Below are positions 1-11,350 of a stretch of 64,000 nt of DNA, piece after piece; position 1 is the stretch's first letter; each line of letters begins with the position of its first letter. Source of the stretch: Bremia lactucae (Eukaryota; Oomycota; Peronosporomycetes; Peronosporales; Peronosporaceae); contig NW_027152030.1 of NCBI RefSeq assembly GCF_004359215.1, positions 882,504 to 946,503 on the forward strand, read 5' to 3'. The position numbers were made by a program, and so were the translations under genes. The notes below the pieces were generated by a model that worked only from the letters and a program-made list of their open reading frames with translations, was not told where the DNA came from and did not search any database.

Positions 1-550
1 AAACGACTGGCTTGTGACACCGACTGAGCACGTTCAAGTGTCGTCGGCGGAGCTTTAGGCTCCGAATCCTCTATGTCAGAACCATTATGGATTATGGTCT
101 GAGCATAAGGCGTTGTGGTTATACCCAACGAAGAAGCGACTGCGCCTTTTTCGGCAGCGCTCTCATTACCTTTCGCTGCGCTATCCAGCGTAGACGACGA
201 GACAACATTCGTAAACGTTGCTATCTCCATGCTGTGAACCATGAGCGAAGTTTGGATGGGCAATAATGCGCCATCATCATTCCTCATGAGCTCGTTATCC
301 GCAACACTACTATGAGGTGACGGCAAAGGTGCCGACTCATTGAAGTTGACAATGAGCGACGGATCAACATCCTCACTGATAAAGTAGGAAGGATCCTTAA
401 GAACCGTTAACGCGACAGCACCAGTAGCTGTCGGCGTTTCGACTCAAGCATTAGACGCTGCCGGCGTGTTAACGCGGCGCTCGCGCTTAGCGAGTGGTTG
501 AGTGGGTGTCCTCGCAGACGACCCACCAACATTGCCATTTTACGTGGCAT
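1..550 (-). pseudogene. Gypsy antisense ORF, N-terminal part (left arm)
   Basis: This is the mirror copy of the antisense ORF at 46898-47447. It starts at the ATG at 548-550, running leftward off the window. The frame encodes a basic Ser/Thr/Pro-rich start followed by an acidic region, and contains an early TGA and a one-base slip near the start relative to the copy at 1690. It lies between a polypurine tract (about 669-680) and the missing integrase end of its parent element. See the entry at 46898 for the family description. Confidence 0.7.
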
Positions 551-681
551 CTTTGGCGCCGTGTATGTAGACACAGGTCACTAGAGTAATTGAGATAAAT
601 AGCAACGCGTAAAGCTGCTCGCAGTTCCTCCGTCCTCTTAGACAGATTTAAAATCTAAATTCGTTCTTTAAGGGGGGATGG

Positions 682-799
682 CGTAACGGGCTCAAGTTGC
701 CCTAGTGTTTTATACCCGTAAAGTACATTTGCTGTACATAAGGGGGTGGTCAATTGCTAAATAATAGTAATTAGACCCAGCACTCGGGTGTGGTTCACG
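682..799 (+). repeat. Gypsy family-1 LTR, first ~118 bp
   Basis: The fragment begins just after a purine run (about 669-680) that reads as a polypurine tract. Its start matches the LTR of the element at 54656, except that the expected TG is CG. It stops abruptly near 799 where an LTR in the opposite orientation takes over, sharing a few bases at the junction. It is therefore a truncated 3' LTR of a plus-strand element lying to the left. Confidence 0.75.
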
Positions 800-1558
800 T
801 CGTAATGCGGCCACGCTCTACTTAGACACACACCCTAGCACAGCGAGGAAGCGGTTTAACCGGCTTCTCTTGCGTGGAGTGGAGTGAGGTTGTTGCGGTG
901 GGCGCGTTAGCGACCTCACCCAACGCCCTAAGTACTCTGGTTAAGTGTCGTCACGGGAGCGGTAGGAGAGCGAGGGACATCACGCGAGTAACGCGGATCC
1001 CTCAGCATTATCCTCTCGAGAAGGTCCAAGCGAGTCTTCAGGCGTTTGCGAAGACCTTCATATCGTTGACTTTCCATAAAGTCGCGCTAGCGTCATAACG
1101 ATCGATATAAAGCCGGTAAATCTTTAAAAGATTTATCGGATGGATTCATCAGATGATCATTTAAACGCAGAAGGTATTTAATCCGTCTCGTCGTGCGCAC
1201 TTACCAAGTAGGAAGTAGTTTTTAGACAAATTATATTTAATAGAATTAAATATAAATACCTATTTTTATTAATTAAAATGTCATCTCTATAGATGACACT
1301 AATATGTATTGCGAGCGTATCTTTCTAGATACCTCGCGTAACGGATGATGCTAGCCGTCATCACGGACGACGCTAGGCATTATCCCTCCTAATGTGAATG
1401 CACCTATGTGCATCACATACACAAGGGTGAGTCACAACGTGAACCACACCCGAGTGCTGGGTCTAATTACTATTATTTAGTAACTGACCATTCCCTTAAG
1501 TACATCAAATGTACTTAACGGGGACTTTGTAACATTAGGGCAACTTTAGCCCGTTACA
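796..1558 (-). repeat. Gypsy family-1 LTR with internal insertion
   Basis: On the minus strand this begins with TGTAACGGG at 1558, directly after a polypurine tract at 1559-1572, and runs to 796. It aligns with the LTR at 54114-54656 except for about 216 extra bases at 965-1180. Part of that insert matches the coiled-coil end of the family's antisense ORF. The last bases of the LTR are missing at the junction with the plus-strand LTR fragment. Confidence 0.8.
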
Positions 1559-1689
1559 CCATCCCCCCCTTTAAGAACGAATTTATATTTTTAAAATCCT
1601 CAAAGAGGAGAGAGGACTGCGAGCAGCTTTACGCGCCGCTAGTTCACTCGATCACTCAAGCGCACGTGTTTCCATACACTGCGCCCAAG

Positions 1690-1820
1690 ATGCCACCTAA
1701 AAGGGGCCACGTTGGTGGGTCGTCTGCGAAGACGCCCACAAAACCTCGCACTAAGCGCACGCGCCGCGTTAATTTGCCGGTCGCGCCTAATGCCTTAGTC
1801 GGAACGCCGACAGCCACTGC
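1690..1820 (+). pseudogene. Antisense ORF N-terminus, truncated (left arm)
   Basis: The ATG at 1690 opens the same basic N-terminus (MPPKRG-type) seen at 46898 and 9527, at the same distance from an LTR/polypurine-tract boundary. After about 44 codons the sequence joins directly to the minus-strand RNase H-integrase linker of the Gypsy element, so the rest of the antisense ORF and the integrase have been deleted. Confidence 0.65.
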
Positions 1821-4245
1821 TGCACCCATTGCGTGTTGTGTGTCGATCTAATGAGGATCGGTGCAATGTCGACATTTCTTTTAAGGATTGTTGTGATGGA
1901 TCTGAGGGGATCCAACAACCCGTTAAGAGTCTTGTTTTCTTTATGGGCTCTTTTAATGTCGTCAAGTAAAGTTGACGACATAACACATATTGTTGCAGCA
2001 GTGGGCTTATTCTCGCTGTTGAAAGGCGCAGCCGGCTCAAAAAAGAGGTAGGCGCGAAAGCGCATCTCTTACGACATTAATGTCGTTCTGGCATAAATTC
2101 CACGAAGATATAATGTTCCACGATAAAGATAACCACCTCGCTATTCTGTGCGAGAGGTGTGGAATACTAGTCGCAGTGTGTAAAGCCGCCAGGTCCGTTT
2201 AAAACATAAACGGTCTGTCTTCGAAGAAGTGCACTCTAAATTTAGCCAGTGCATGTTCATGGCATGGAGTTCCTTGTCATACACGGGGGGTTTACGCGTA
2301 GATGATTGCAGCTACAATGCTTAATAGCAGACAATGTGTTCTGCGCCGTCTGCGTCATTTTTGCATCGAAGCACATCCAAATGCAAAATTCCTGGCGTCA
2401 CAGACGACATGGAATGGTCTGTCTTGGTCTGCACTCCCTAAATTGGCAATTACAGCAAGCTTTACTAGATACTCTTATTGAGTGCTGCGAATTGGATTTC
2501 ATAACCACTTTACATATTTCTTGATTAAACAAGTAAGACTGTCATTTCGGCATAGTTGCGCGAGTACTTGGGCGTGTACACCGCCCGAGCAACTTTTGAA
2601 GTCATATTACTTCGAGTTGTGAGGCCAGTCGGTGAACGCCCTGATATTTTTTCAGGATCAGGGCGTACACGGTGTTTTTCCACGATGCATCCAAGGAGAG
2701 GCATTCCGCATATGGTATATATACACTTCTGAGGTTGGGTAACAGCTTGTGCTGACGTTAACATGTAGAACCTCACTGACGTGAGTACGATGTACTTCAA
2801 CGTTCGACTTTCCGCTTTTGGCGCGGCTCAGAGTCAAGCCATCATCAAAATCACAAGATGCGGAATCTCGCACCAATCTCAACTGATTGCTAACACACCT
2901 GTTGAAAGTAGCGGAGGCATTACCAAGCCCCTGTAAAATCACGAGCCACACCGCTTAGGTTGCTTACTGCTGCGAGCGAATATCCTGTTCACGCACGAGT
3001 ATCTGATAGAACCCGTTCATCAAATCCATTGGCCACATGTTCTCTTTGGCACACCATCAATGATTACATCCTTTCTCGGTACGGTTCAACGCCGATACCG
3101 TTGCAATATTTGATTTTTGAATGCATGCAGAAGCAGCCGCTCTCCTGTACCTTGGGGCACACAAAGGTCTGAGAGCTATGTGAGGAGGTTGACCATCTCA
3201 CATAACCCGCTGGTACGCAATCAGCACATAATTTGTCGATTATTAACTAGGCAGTGGCCACTACCGCACGATACAATAGTTTGAACCTGGATTCAGGTCA
3301 AACTCGTGTCGAGTTCCTTTATCCTTAGTCAACTCGCACAATACCGATTCATATAACATATCTTAAATTCGATCACTTGCGACTCCCAAGCTTGAGACAA
3401 AAAAAACTTCAATCCGAGTCATTTCATCGGGGATACTTTTGTCCATCGGTGAGCGGCTGAGAACCAGTTCATTCTCACGGAATATTATTGCCGAACGAAT
3501 ACTGGCCACATACTCATCTTTTTGTAACGAGTACGCAGATCTGCTCGACTTTGCCACTACGCAGATGAAGCAAGAATCGTTTCGGTTCGAGCATGGCGAT
3601 TGAGTTATGTTCGAAAACATTGGAGGTGATTTCAGCTCAAGTGTAAGAGCGATACACTTGGTCCGGTAGCAGAAAGACGTTCAACGTTGCGGTTTCTTGT
3701 TGAAAACCTATTTTCGCAGATTCTTGGGGACTTAGTCTCTCAAGTATTTGCGGAATTGTTCCCTTATGCATTTGGGGAATATCCTCTCCCACCGTCAAAA
3801 CCTGTGGTTGCGCAGCCACTTCACGATCAACTCTCCAGTCGTATGGAGTTTCCGCACTGTCTCTTTAAAAGGCGTTAGGACGTTGCGCTCTAGGCAATCA
3901 TCCTTGTCCCGTCCCCTAGACTTATTCGAGTGATGGACCTATGGCGCTGCATGTGCTTGTACGCCGCCGCCGGAATCTACTACACAATGTGATGTTAGTA
4001 CCACTTCGAAGACATATGCACTCTTACTATCCATAATACCGAAATTGAGACCGTCGCGATCACTCGTTGTATATTCACACGCTTGCGGGCGCTCCAAGAC
4101 TTCCATGAGATGGACATCTTATGAACAAGAGACAGGCGTCGCCACGAGTCGATGCTGCCAATTTTATGCATGGCTCGCCTTCTTAGCCATGGTACCCCAG
4201 GCGATACCAAATTTTGTCATCAAAGGTAATATAGTAAAATCATCA
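1821..4245 (-). pseudogene. Decayed Gypsy pol (protease-RT-RNase H-integrase linker), left arm
   Basis: Read leftward, pieces appear in normal pol order. They are protease remnants (about 4245-4030), the protease-RT linker, RT with a PQG-like core and SYFDD-region remnants (about 2950-2660), an RNase H part (about 2500-2060), and the RNase H-integrase linker (2050-1830). Every piece is interrupted by stops and frameshifts, and no single frame exceeds 100 codons. It cannot encode an active polyprotein. It belongs with the polypurine tract and 3' LTR at 1559-796. The mirrored copy is at 43203-45627. Confidence 0.75.
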
Positions 4246-4337
4246 TTGTACAATTTACCTTTCAAAGTGTATTGGATTCCAAATTCACATTTTTTACTGC
4301 TACATATGCACCTGTTGCAAGGCATACTGTAATCTTT

Positions 4338-5072
4338 GTTAGTACTGACCCCGAACGTTTTGACAGTCCGCCTCGCCGTTGCGATTTTGCAACAATGTCG
4401 GACCCGAGTGGATGAAAGCCTTCATCAGGCTGATTTACACAAAAAAATCGACTGATCTAGCGTCTTTTAGTTCGAGGCAAAACAGTAGAGTCTTGAGTGG
4501 ACCATTCGCAAGACCCTTGATAATACAGTGATATGTGTTTGCTCATCAACCGGCTTGCACACGATACAACATAATGATTTGAGCGTAAGCGTGAATGATA
4601 CCGCTTGCTCTGCTTCAATTCCAGGAGCTCTGTTCAGCATTATATTCGACGCTTGGCGGTCAATTTTTTTTTCAGACGACAGATATCAAAGCCTTCTTAC
4701 GACTTAAACACAAATGGCTCGTAAAGCTTACCCCGTGAGACTAAAGATTTGGCTGGTCCAGCCAAGTTGAACATGCTGATATTCGCTTTCGCTGCACTGC
4801 GACGAGCTTCAATGGCATCGTCTAAATCGACGAATAATCGCTATAAAAAAGTCACCTGTAAGTGCCTTGACTTGGAGATTTCTATCTTTAAGCTTCGGGT
4901 CGACGCACGTGCCCCGGCTCGGCAGCAGCATGTGACTGCTGCTGTCTCAAAAGCTATGCCTGTTACGAGCCTTGCCGGTGAAGCAAGTTTAATTTTCCAC
5001 AAGCCGCCGAGTTCATGTTGGATGAACTCGGCGACAGCCGTGCTTAAAAGGGCAAAGCAAAACTGTATGTAA
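4338..5072 (-). pseudogene. Decayed Gypsy family-2 gag (left arm)
   Basis: The reverse strand retains blocks similar to the better-preserved gag at 63085-63990: an N-terminal glutamine-rich helical stretch, a region over 4790-4840 ending in DDAIEARR-type residues, and the segment leading to the capsid-like core. Stops and frameshifts throughout show it is dead. It lies downstream of an LTR-like sequence of a second type (5085-5345). Confidence 0.6.
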
Positions 5073-5084
5073 TTGAATCAAGTT

Positions 5085-5345
5085 CCTGCGTCCTAATACT
5101 TCTAAGAAGCCAGAGCTATTTATAAATATAAAATTATTTCTAGTGACTTATTGCTAACCGCCCGTTCGCGTGTATACACGACTAGTGGGTTGATCAAATG
5201 ACTCAAACTAACGAATGAACAGAACTGTCATAATATTACCACAGTATTATAATATATGGTAATCAATCTTATGCATAGAGACAATATTTGTTATGCTTTC
5301 TCTTATAGGCTATTCAACTTATGTAGCGAGCACCCATCAAATTAT
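5085..5345 (-). repeat. Probable Gypsy family-2 LTR (left arm)
   Basis: This AT-rich sequence upstream of the family-2 gag shares its start region (TACATAAG followed by CTATAAGAGAAA) with the sequence at 14100 that precedes another family-2 gag. The LTR ends were not pinned down. Its partner 3' LTR is absent; the 3' LTR in this element position (796-1558) belongs to the other family. Confidence 0.45.
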
Positions 5346-5462
5346 TCGTTCAATTTTCTTCTGAATAGTTGTAAATTCTTGAGGTAGACAAAATTATAAA
5401 ATGAAAATATTACAACTGCTCGAAGCTAATATGATATTCAAAACTGATACTCGTATCATAGT

Positions 5463-5952
5463 TGTAAGGTTAAAGTTGCCCTATGTTACAAAATTCCCGT
5501 TAAGCACACAAAGTGTACTTAAGGGGATGGTCAAGTACTTAAGTAAAGTAATTAGACCCACCACTTGGGTGTGGTTAACATTGTGACCCACCCTTGTGTA
5601 TGTGATGGGCCTGAGGGCATTCACATAACGGAGATGACGCTAGGGTAATCCAAGATACGAGGTATTTAGAATAATACGCTCGCAAAATATATCAGTACAT
5701 ATCTACTGAAATGGCATTTATGACTGGTTAAAATAGGTTTTATATTTAATCCAATTAAATATAAATCAGTCTGAAAACTACTTCCCAGTTGACACGTGCG
5801 CACGTGGAGCCGGATTACCGCTCCCGAGACGTCACTGAAACTAAGGTTTCTAGCTCGTCGGGTGAGGTCGCTTAGGCGCCCACACATTCCTCACTGTGCT
5901 CAAAAGGTTTGTGCTAGTAGTGCGTGCCAGCTTTGAGTAGCGCCGGCCTAGA
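5463..5952 (+). repeat. Gypsy family-1 LTR (left arm)
   Basis: It starts TGTAAGG and ends near CCTAGA at 5952, where the intact copy at 54114-54656 has CCTACA. The internal blocks align in order: the CACACCCAAGTG-type repeat, the TATTTAAT inverted motif and the AGTCTGAAAACTACTTCCCA-type block. It is followed by a CTTGGTAG sequence in the primer-binding-site position and then by gag. Mirror copy at 41496-41985. Confidence 0.8.
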
Positions 5953-6011
5953 CTTGGTAGTACTAGCAGTCCTTCCCACGACCCGTCTCTCAGAGCGTGA
6001 TAGTGAGGATG

Positions 6012-6800
6012 AGCCTCAATATTGATTAAGTTTATTTCTTCCCACCTCTCCGATTATCATCGGGAGGTAACAGAGCACTTGGCGTAGGGATTTGGTGAGC
6101 AAGCCCTGGTCAGTCTCTTGGGTAGTCCTTCTGAGTATTAGTCTTCGGACAGCGCAGAGCCGCGTCCGAAGCACAGAGCCATGCTGCGGCGGAGTCCATC
6201 ACACAAACTCAGGATAAGCTATGGCGAGAGCAAGGCTTGAAGCGAGGCTCTCATCAGCATCAGCCGAGACCCATTCGGATGGACCCGCCCAAGTTCGATA
6301 TGTCGTACGCCATCTTGTGTTGCGCGGTAAGGCCTTATAGTGGGCTTACTCGGCGCTTATAGCGGACGTTAAGGCTTTCGCATCATGGGCGATCTTTGAG
6401 ACAAAGATTCACGCCATGTATTAGCCGTCGAATGATGCTTTTGGAGCGCGACAGGCGAAGTGATCCCTGCAAAAATATGTGCCGGATATGCGCTTGATGT
6501 CGGTGTCCATTAGGGTGGGTCCGATACCGGAGCACATTAAGGTTTCCCTGTTTATGGACGGACTGCGGCAAGGCCCATCGCGATAGGACCTTTTCAGAAG
6601 GTGCCGTTGACGAAGGAAGAAGCAATCCAAATTGCCTTAGTTCAGTAGCATATTCTTCAACAGTGCACCGGCGACAGCTTGGTATAAGCCGTCGACGGAG
6701 AGGCTGGATGCCACTCCTATGGAGTTTGGCAACGCAGACGTAGTCTGCTACAACTGCGGCAAGTGCGGCCATATGATGGCTCACTGCTAAGCCAGGGTCC
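6012..6800 (+). pseudogene. Gypsy family-1 gag, broken (left arm)
   Basis: It follows the LTR at 5463-5952 and aligns with the gag at 52708-54102. The diagnostic parts are the proline-rich PRPIRMDPPKFD motif (about 6270-6300) and a CCHC zinc knuckle at 6746-6787, with C-x2-C-x4-H-x4-C intact. Several frame changes and stops between these blocks make it a pseudogene. Downstream protease and pol are missing; the sequence passes into Copia-like material after about 6820. Confidence 0.75.
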
Positions 6801-6819
6801 CTGCTGGGGCTAAGACGTT

Positions 6820-7190
6820 CAGCAAGAGGACCTCCTTCCCAATCTTCTCTTGACTTATGTAAGCAGTCGAGCTAACATCACTCTTAAGTGATCTATAGGA
6901 TCACTTTGTTCCTGGCGATGCATATTAATATCACCAGTATAATTCTCATTATCGGGTTCAAAACAAGATGACTGGGTCGGACTTATCGAACATCGTAGCA
7001 AAACCTTCCTCATTTGATTCGCCAGAGCCCACAGATTTGGTTCAATCGGCGCTGGGTACTTTACAGATATTTTTGAGTCAGATGGGAATTTTAATCTATC
7101 ATGTAAGACTGCAGGAGGGTTGTCGCTCGCAGCAGACGACTTAATACCTGCTACATTTGATTCTTTAGCAGCTACACACAACCGTGCCGC
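6820..7190 (-). other. Unrecognised open frame beside Copia remnant (left arm)
   Basis: A 108-codon minus-strand frame (7181-6855) lies downstream of the Copia RT remnant at 7195-7790. Its position fits the part of a Copia polyprotein after RT, but no RNase H motif could be identified. It is Ser/Pro rich without transmembrane or repeat features. It may be chance. Confidence 0.3.
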
Positions 7191-7194
7191 TGTT

Positions 7195-7790
7195 AGATTT
7201 TCGCCTTAATAACGCACCGCATGGACTTGTTAACCATGCGATAAATTAGTTGGCATGTCTTTACAGACCAACAAGTGTTTCTTTTTGCCAAAAGACTCAG
7301 TAATGCTCTTTTAAATTCATAACATAGTGACTCAAGATGACTATTGTTTAGGTTTGTTGTATACTTCGGAATTCCGCTAGGTGTGCGTCACTAAAATCAA
7401 ATCACTCAATAATTTCTCCACAATATTGCGTCTGGTGAATCTTATTAGAATCACCATTCTGTTCCAAAGATTAGTTTTGAGAAATCCCTGATCCTTGACT
7501 CCGTAGTTCTTATTCAGTTTTTATAACATTTTCTTTTTAAAATTAATATTTGCAGTAGCACACAGGATGTCGTCAAGGTATCGTAAATTCGCCGTCGAGC
7601 TTTAAGTAAAAAAAACACTGTTCGGAACGACACTGCTCAATGCAATGATGAGCCAGCCATATATTTCTGTTTTCCATTCACGCCCGAATTGTTTCAAGCC
7701 ATAAGGGTTTTGTTGATAACATAAAACGTGTTATTCATCTTGCACGGGTAGCCCTCCACCGATTCCAGGTATCGTTTGATATATATCGTT
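7195..7790 (-). pseudogene. Copia RT fragment (left arm)
   Basis: Reading leftward shows the Copia signature NPYGLKQ, then after frameshifts YLDDI at 7580-7569 (the RT catalytic motif, with L in place of V), followed by KNYGVKDQGFLK. This order is typical of Ty1/Copia reverse transcriptase and unlike Gypsy. No flanking Copia LTR is visible. It appears inserted between Gypsy fragments. Mirror copy at 39658-40253. Confidence 0.65.
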
Positions 7791-7859
7791 GCATTAAGAT
7801 AAGCAGTGCTTACGCCGCCTTAGCACGTATTTACTTGCAACGAAGTCAAACTGGCTTGG

Positions 7860-9020
7860 CCAGTAGAAGTCGCGACTTATCGTGAGATAGGTCTTCTCAA
7901 GTCCACGATAACCACTCATTGGTGCATCGTGGCACTCATACATGATGCGTAGGCGCAAATCATTATGGGTGAGATGACGGCGCGAGGTGTGTCGCTAGCA
8001 ATAGATGTGTAATACAGTAACCTATTGCGTGTTGTGTATCGATCTGTTGAGAATCTATACAATTTTGACAATCCTTGAAAGGATTGTTGGGACGGATCTC
8101 TCAGACAATCCATCAACCCTTTAAGAGCCCTTTATTCTTGGATAACTCTTCTAACGGCGTCGAGTAATGTTGACGACGGAACACTTATTGCTGGAACAGT
8201 GGCCTTATGATCACTGTAGATTTGCGCAGCCGGCTTAAAATCGTGCCGGCGCGAAAAGGCACCAGCGATGACGTTAAGTCGTCCTGGTTTATACTTCACG
8301 CAGAAGTTATGCTCCGCGAAGAAAGACAACCATCTCGTCATTCTTTGCGAGAGGTATGGTTTGTTTACGGCTGTTTGTAAGGACGCATGGTCCGTTTAAA
8401 CAATGAACGGTCTATCTCCCAATAGATAGACCCTAAACATAGCCAGAGCGTATTTATATGGCAATGAGCTCCTTATCATTCACTGAGTAGTAGTATTTAG
8501 CTGGTTGAAGCTGACGCAATAGATAACAGACGACGCGCTCTGCGCCGTCTGTGTCATATTGCATTAACGCATAGCCGATTGCAAAATCGCTGGCGTCACA
8601 GACTGCATGGTCGGTCTTGCTCCGCAATCGCTAGGATTGGTGATTGCATCAAAATTTGCTTGATACTTTCAAAGGAACGCTGACAATCAGCAATCCATGA
8701 CCGCTTTACATTTTTCATCAACAAATAGAAATATGTACTGTCATTTCGGCATAACTGCGTGAGTACTTACGCAGGTACGCCGCTAAACCGAAGAATTTTC
8801 TAAGTTCCTTCACATAGACTGGCACAGGCCAATCGGTTATCGCCTTGGTATTTACCAGATTTGGGCGTAGACCGTGGTCACCCACGATGCACGCAAGAAG
8901 TGGTATCTCGCTGGCAGCAAATATACACTTCTCGAAATTTGCGTATCACTTGTATTTAAAGTTCAATTCCTCTTTTGGTCTGAAAGCGTCTAGTGCTTTG
9001 CTAAGGCTTGCGCATGGATC
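7860..9020 (-). pseudogene. Gypsy RT-RNase H-integrase zinc region, broken (left arm)
   Basis: In order on the minus strand are the RT connection (LRKFFGLAAYLRKYS-type), RNase H with DASDFAIG and TDHASL motifs, the RNase H tail ending in a SRRHDF-type motif, the linker, and the start of the integrase zinc domain (GYRGLEKTYLTIS-type). Frames change repeatedly. This is a 5'- and 3'-truncated Gypsy pol. Mirror copy at 38428-39588. Confidence 0.75.
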
Positions 9021-9240
9021 CGTGATGGATAGATACCTTTCCCTGGTATTGACTCTCGGGTGCTAGTTGTCATTTGGTTTTACGAGCCCCTGAATCCCTT
9101 GTGCTAGGATTCTCTAAGCTTGAATAGCTTGTACGACTCCCTGAGTTATTAAACCGAGAAGTTCTATAGAACGAAGAGACTCTTTGAGTCTATAAGTCGT
9201 CCTTTGACTTAAGGAGCGAGGTAGCTCCGCTACACCTCAG

Positions 9241-9390
9241 GTGCATCACACACACAAGGGTGGGTTGCAATGTAAACCACACCCAAGTGTTGGGTCTAAT
9301 TACTTCACTTGAGTAATTGACCACCCCCTTAAGTTCACGAAGTGTACTTAACGAGGGCTGTGTAACATAGGGCAACTTTAGCCCGAAACA
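9241..9390 (-). repeat. Gypsy family-1 LTR, first ~150 bp
   Basis: The LTR start (degenerate TGTTTCGGGC) is at 9390 on the minus strand. The sequence matches other family-1 LTRs down to 9241, exactly where the inverted-repeat arm ends. The shared bases CAGGTGCA at that edge suggest the LTR was cut at the breakpoint. Confidence 0.7.
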
Positions 9391-9526
9391 TCAACCTTTT
9401 CTTTAAGACCGAATTTATATTTTGCAAATTCGTCAAAGAGGAACGAGGGACTGCTAGCTGCTTTACGCGTCGCTCTAGTCCTCTCAGTCACTCTAGCGAC
9501 CTCTGTGCACTGACACGGCGCATACC

Positions 9527-9605
9527 ATGCCACCTAAGAGAGGCAAGATAATGGGTCGTCTGCAAAGCCATCTGGACCTCTGGACCAAGGCGAGGACGCC
9601 GGAGA
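9527..9605 (+). pseudogene. Antisense ORF start, truncated
   Basis: The ATG at 9527 opens the same MPPKRG-type basic N-terminus seen at 1690. It is preceded by the same leader (about 9410-9526) and LTR fragment. After about 25 codons the sequence changes to plus-strand RNase H, so only the start is left. Confidence 0.5.
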
Positions 9606-9639
9606 AGCTCACTGCTTGCGACGCGCTTCAAGAGTTACT

Positions 9640-11085
9640 CGCAACGAAGTACGCTCTTGTCAAATTCAGAGACCATCTGCCGGGCTCTAAACCGTCTTGA
9701 TATATACAGATCACGCGTCGTTGCGCGCTGCGACTAAGTCGCTCCATCTATCACAGAGAATGGCTCGTGACTATCTTTTTTGCCGAATACAACTTCGAGG
9801 TGAAGTTAAGCCTGGCCAGCAGAATGCTTTGGCTGATGCATTATCACGCAGGCCGGATTATGAGATCTCTCATTTAACGACTATAATGTCGCCTATTATT
9901 GTATTAATCCGTTCGGCTTACGCCAGTATGAACAGTGTGTAGCTGTGCCACGAGCTCCAAAAACACTAAATCGGGCTTTTATTTGTCGGCACGTTTGCGC
10001 GCAAAATTACATTGAATTTTCTATCGATACCGAATTGTTGCTGTATTGCACGGATGCTGCAGATACTCCACGTGTTGTAGTTCTTCATGATGAGAATTTG
10101 TAGTACCGAGACCTCTATGAGGCCCACTATACTGTTTTCGATGGTCATCTCGGTAGAGAAGAGACCAACGGCTCTGTAAGCCAGTTTCATTGGTGGCCTA
10201 AGCTTCACAAATGGGTTAGCACATACGTTCGCACATGCTTAACTCGCCAACGGGTAAATACTCGTCTCTTGTTGCTGCACCACTGGCAAGTGTGCCCGTA
10301 CCGACAGGGTGTTGGGAGTCCACTAGTATGGATTTTGTTTTAAAGATTCGGCCGGTAACTCCGACATAGTGGTCTTTGTTGACCGGTTGAGCAAAATGGT
10401 TCACTTAGCGGCTGTGCCGGATACCATTGATGGTGAAGATGCAGCAAGGCTGTTCATCGATCGCGTGATTCGACAGCACAGTTTGCCAGTGGAAAATGTT
10501 TCTGATTGGGACCCCCGTTCCACAGGTAAATTCTCATGTCCACTGCGGACCATCCGCAGCCCGATCGTCAAACTAAACGTGTTAACGCGTCATTGAAGAC
10601 GTTTTACGCAGCATGTGTGCTCGAACACCAAAGCGTTGGAGCTCAATGCTCCCAGTGGTGGAATTTGCGTTAAATAACGCTGTTCATGCCTCTATAGGCT
10701 CTACTCCGTTCGATGTGAGCGGTCTCACCCACCCACACGTTCCCTTAACGATACCACTGCGTGGCTCAGGGCTTGGTGGGGGAGGAATAACCGATAGGAT
10801 TGCTGATATCAGCCCTGTTACCATTCGGAAACAAGTCAGCTAGTTTCTCGCGACGCGATTAAGTGTTTTAAAGCATGTACGTGACACAACGACTGATAAC
10901 CAATACAACTAAAGCGAACAAGCAGATGCCAAAGGCAAAAGCTGTATTAATTCTTAAGCGGACCGAGTATTATTAACGCTAAAATTCTACCTACTAACTT
11001 GGTTTTCGTGGTCTTCAAGACCAAATTGCGCCCGCGCTGTATTTGACCATTTACGGTCGTCGCCAAGAAGTGCCTAGCTTACACG
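9640..11085 (+). pseudogene. Gypsy RNase H-integrase, degenerate
   Basis: Pieces are in pol order on the plus strand. They are the RNase H end (YTDHASLRAA through ADALSRRPDYE, 9697-9870), the integrase zinc region (about 10080-10260), the integrase core with FVDRLSKMVHLA (10375-10410), the second Asp region (about 10500), FALNNAVHAS (10660-10700) and a C-terminal tail up to about 11085. Stops and frameshifts separate all of these. The second catalytic Asp region has WDPRS instead of the usual RDPRF. Confidence 0.75.
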
Positions 11086-11098
11086 CAAAATATTTCTA

Positions 11099-11350
11099 TC
11101 AAGCTGCGTACACTCCCAGTGTAGCCATATCGGAGTAATTTTCGCTATATTTGTGTAAATAAATGGCGAGACCCAACCACTTACGCAAATTCTGTTTCTT
11201 TGGAACCGACCAATCTACTATGGCTTTTACCCTAGCGGGATCCGCTCTAAGGACTCGCTTCCCAATGAAGCACACTACGAAAGGATTCTTCTGCGCCAAA
11301 AATGCAATTTAGATGCATTGGCATACAACTTATTTGTGCGCATACACTCG
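11099..11350 (-). pseudogene. Gypsy family-2 RT C-terminal part
   Basis: The minus-strand frame carries the RT connection: MRTNKLYAN at the upstream end, then CFIGKRVLRADPARVKAIVD and LRKWLGLAIYLHKYSENY. It continues the RT whose N-terminal part sits on the plus strand at 11350-12230, so the two halves are now in opposite orientation. Confidence 0.7.

Larger units (their letters stand above)
1..9245 (+). repeat. Left arm of giant inverted repeat
   Basis: The whole segment recurs as its reverse complement at 38203-47447. Every mirrored feature has coordinates adding to 47448, at both ends and in the middle, so no net insertion or deletion has accumulated over 9.2 kb. Stretches compared base by base (1-57, 2281-2340, 7561-7620 and 9181-9245) are identical. 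The inner end is sharp: identity stops after 9245, next to an LTR fragment. The outer end is not visible because the match still holds at position 1. All content is decayed Gypsy and Copia sequence, much older than the duplication itself. Confidence 0.96.
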
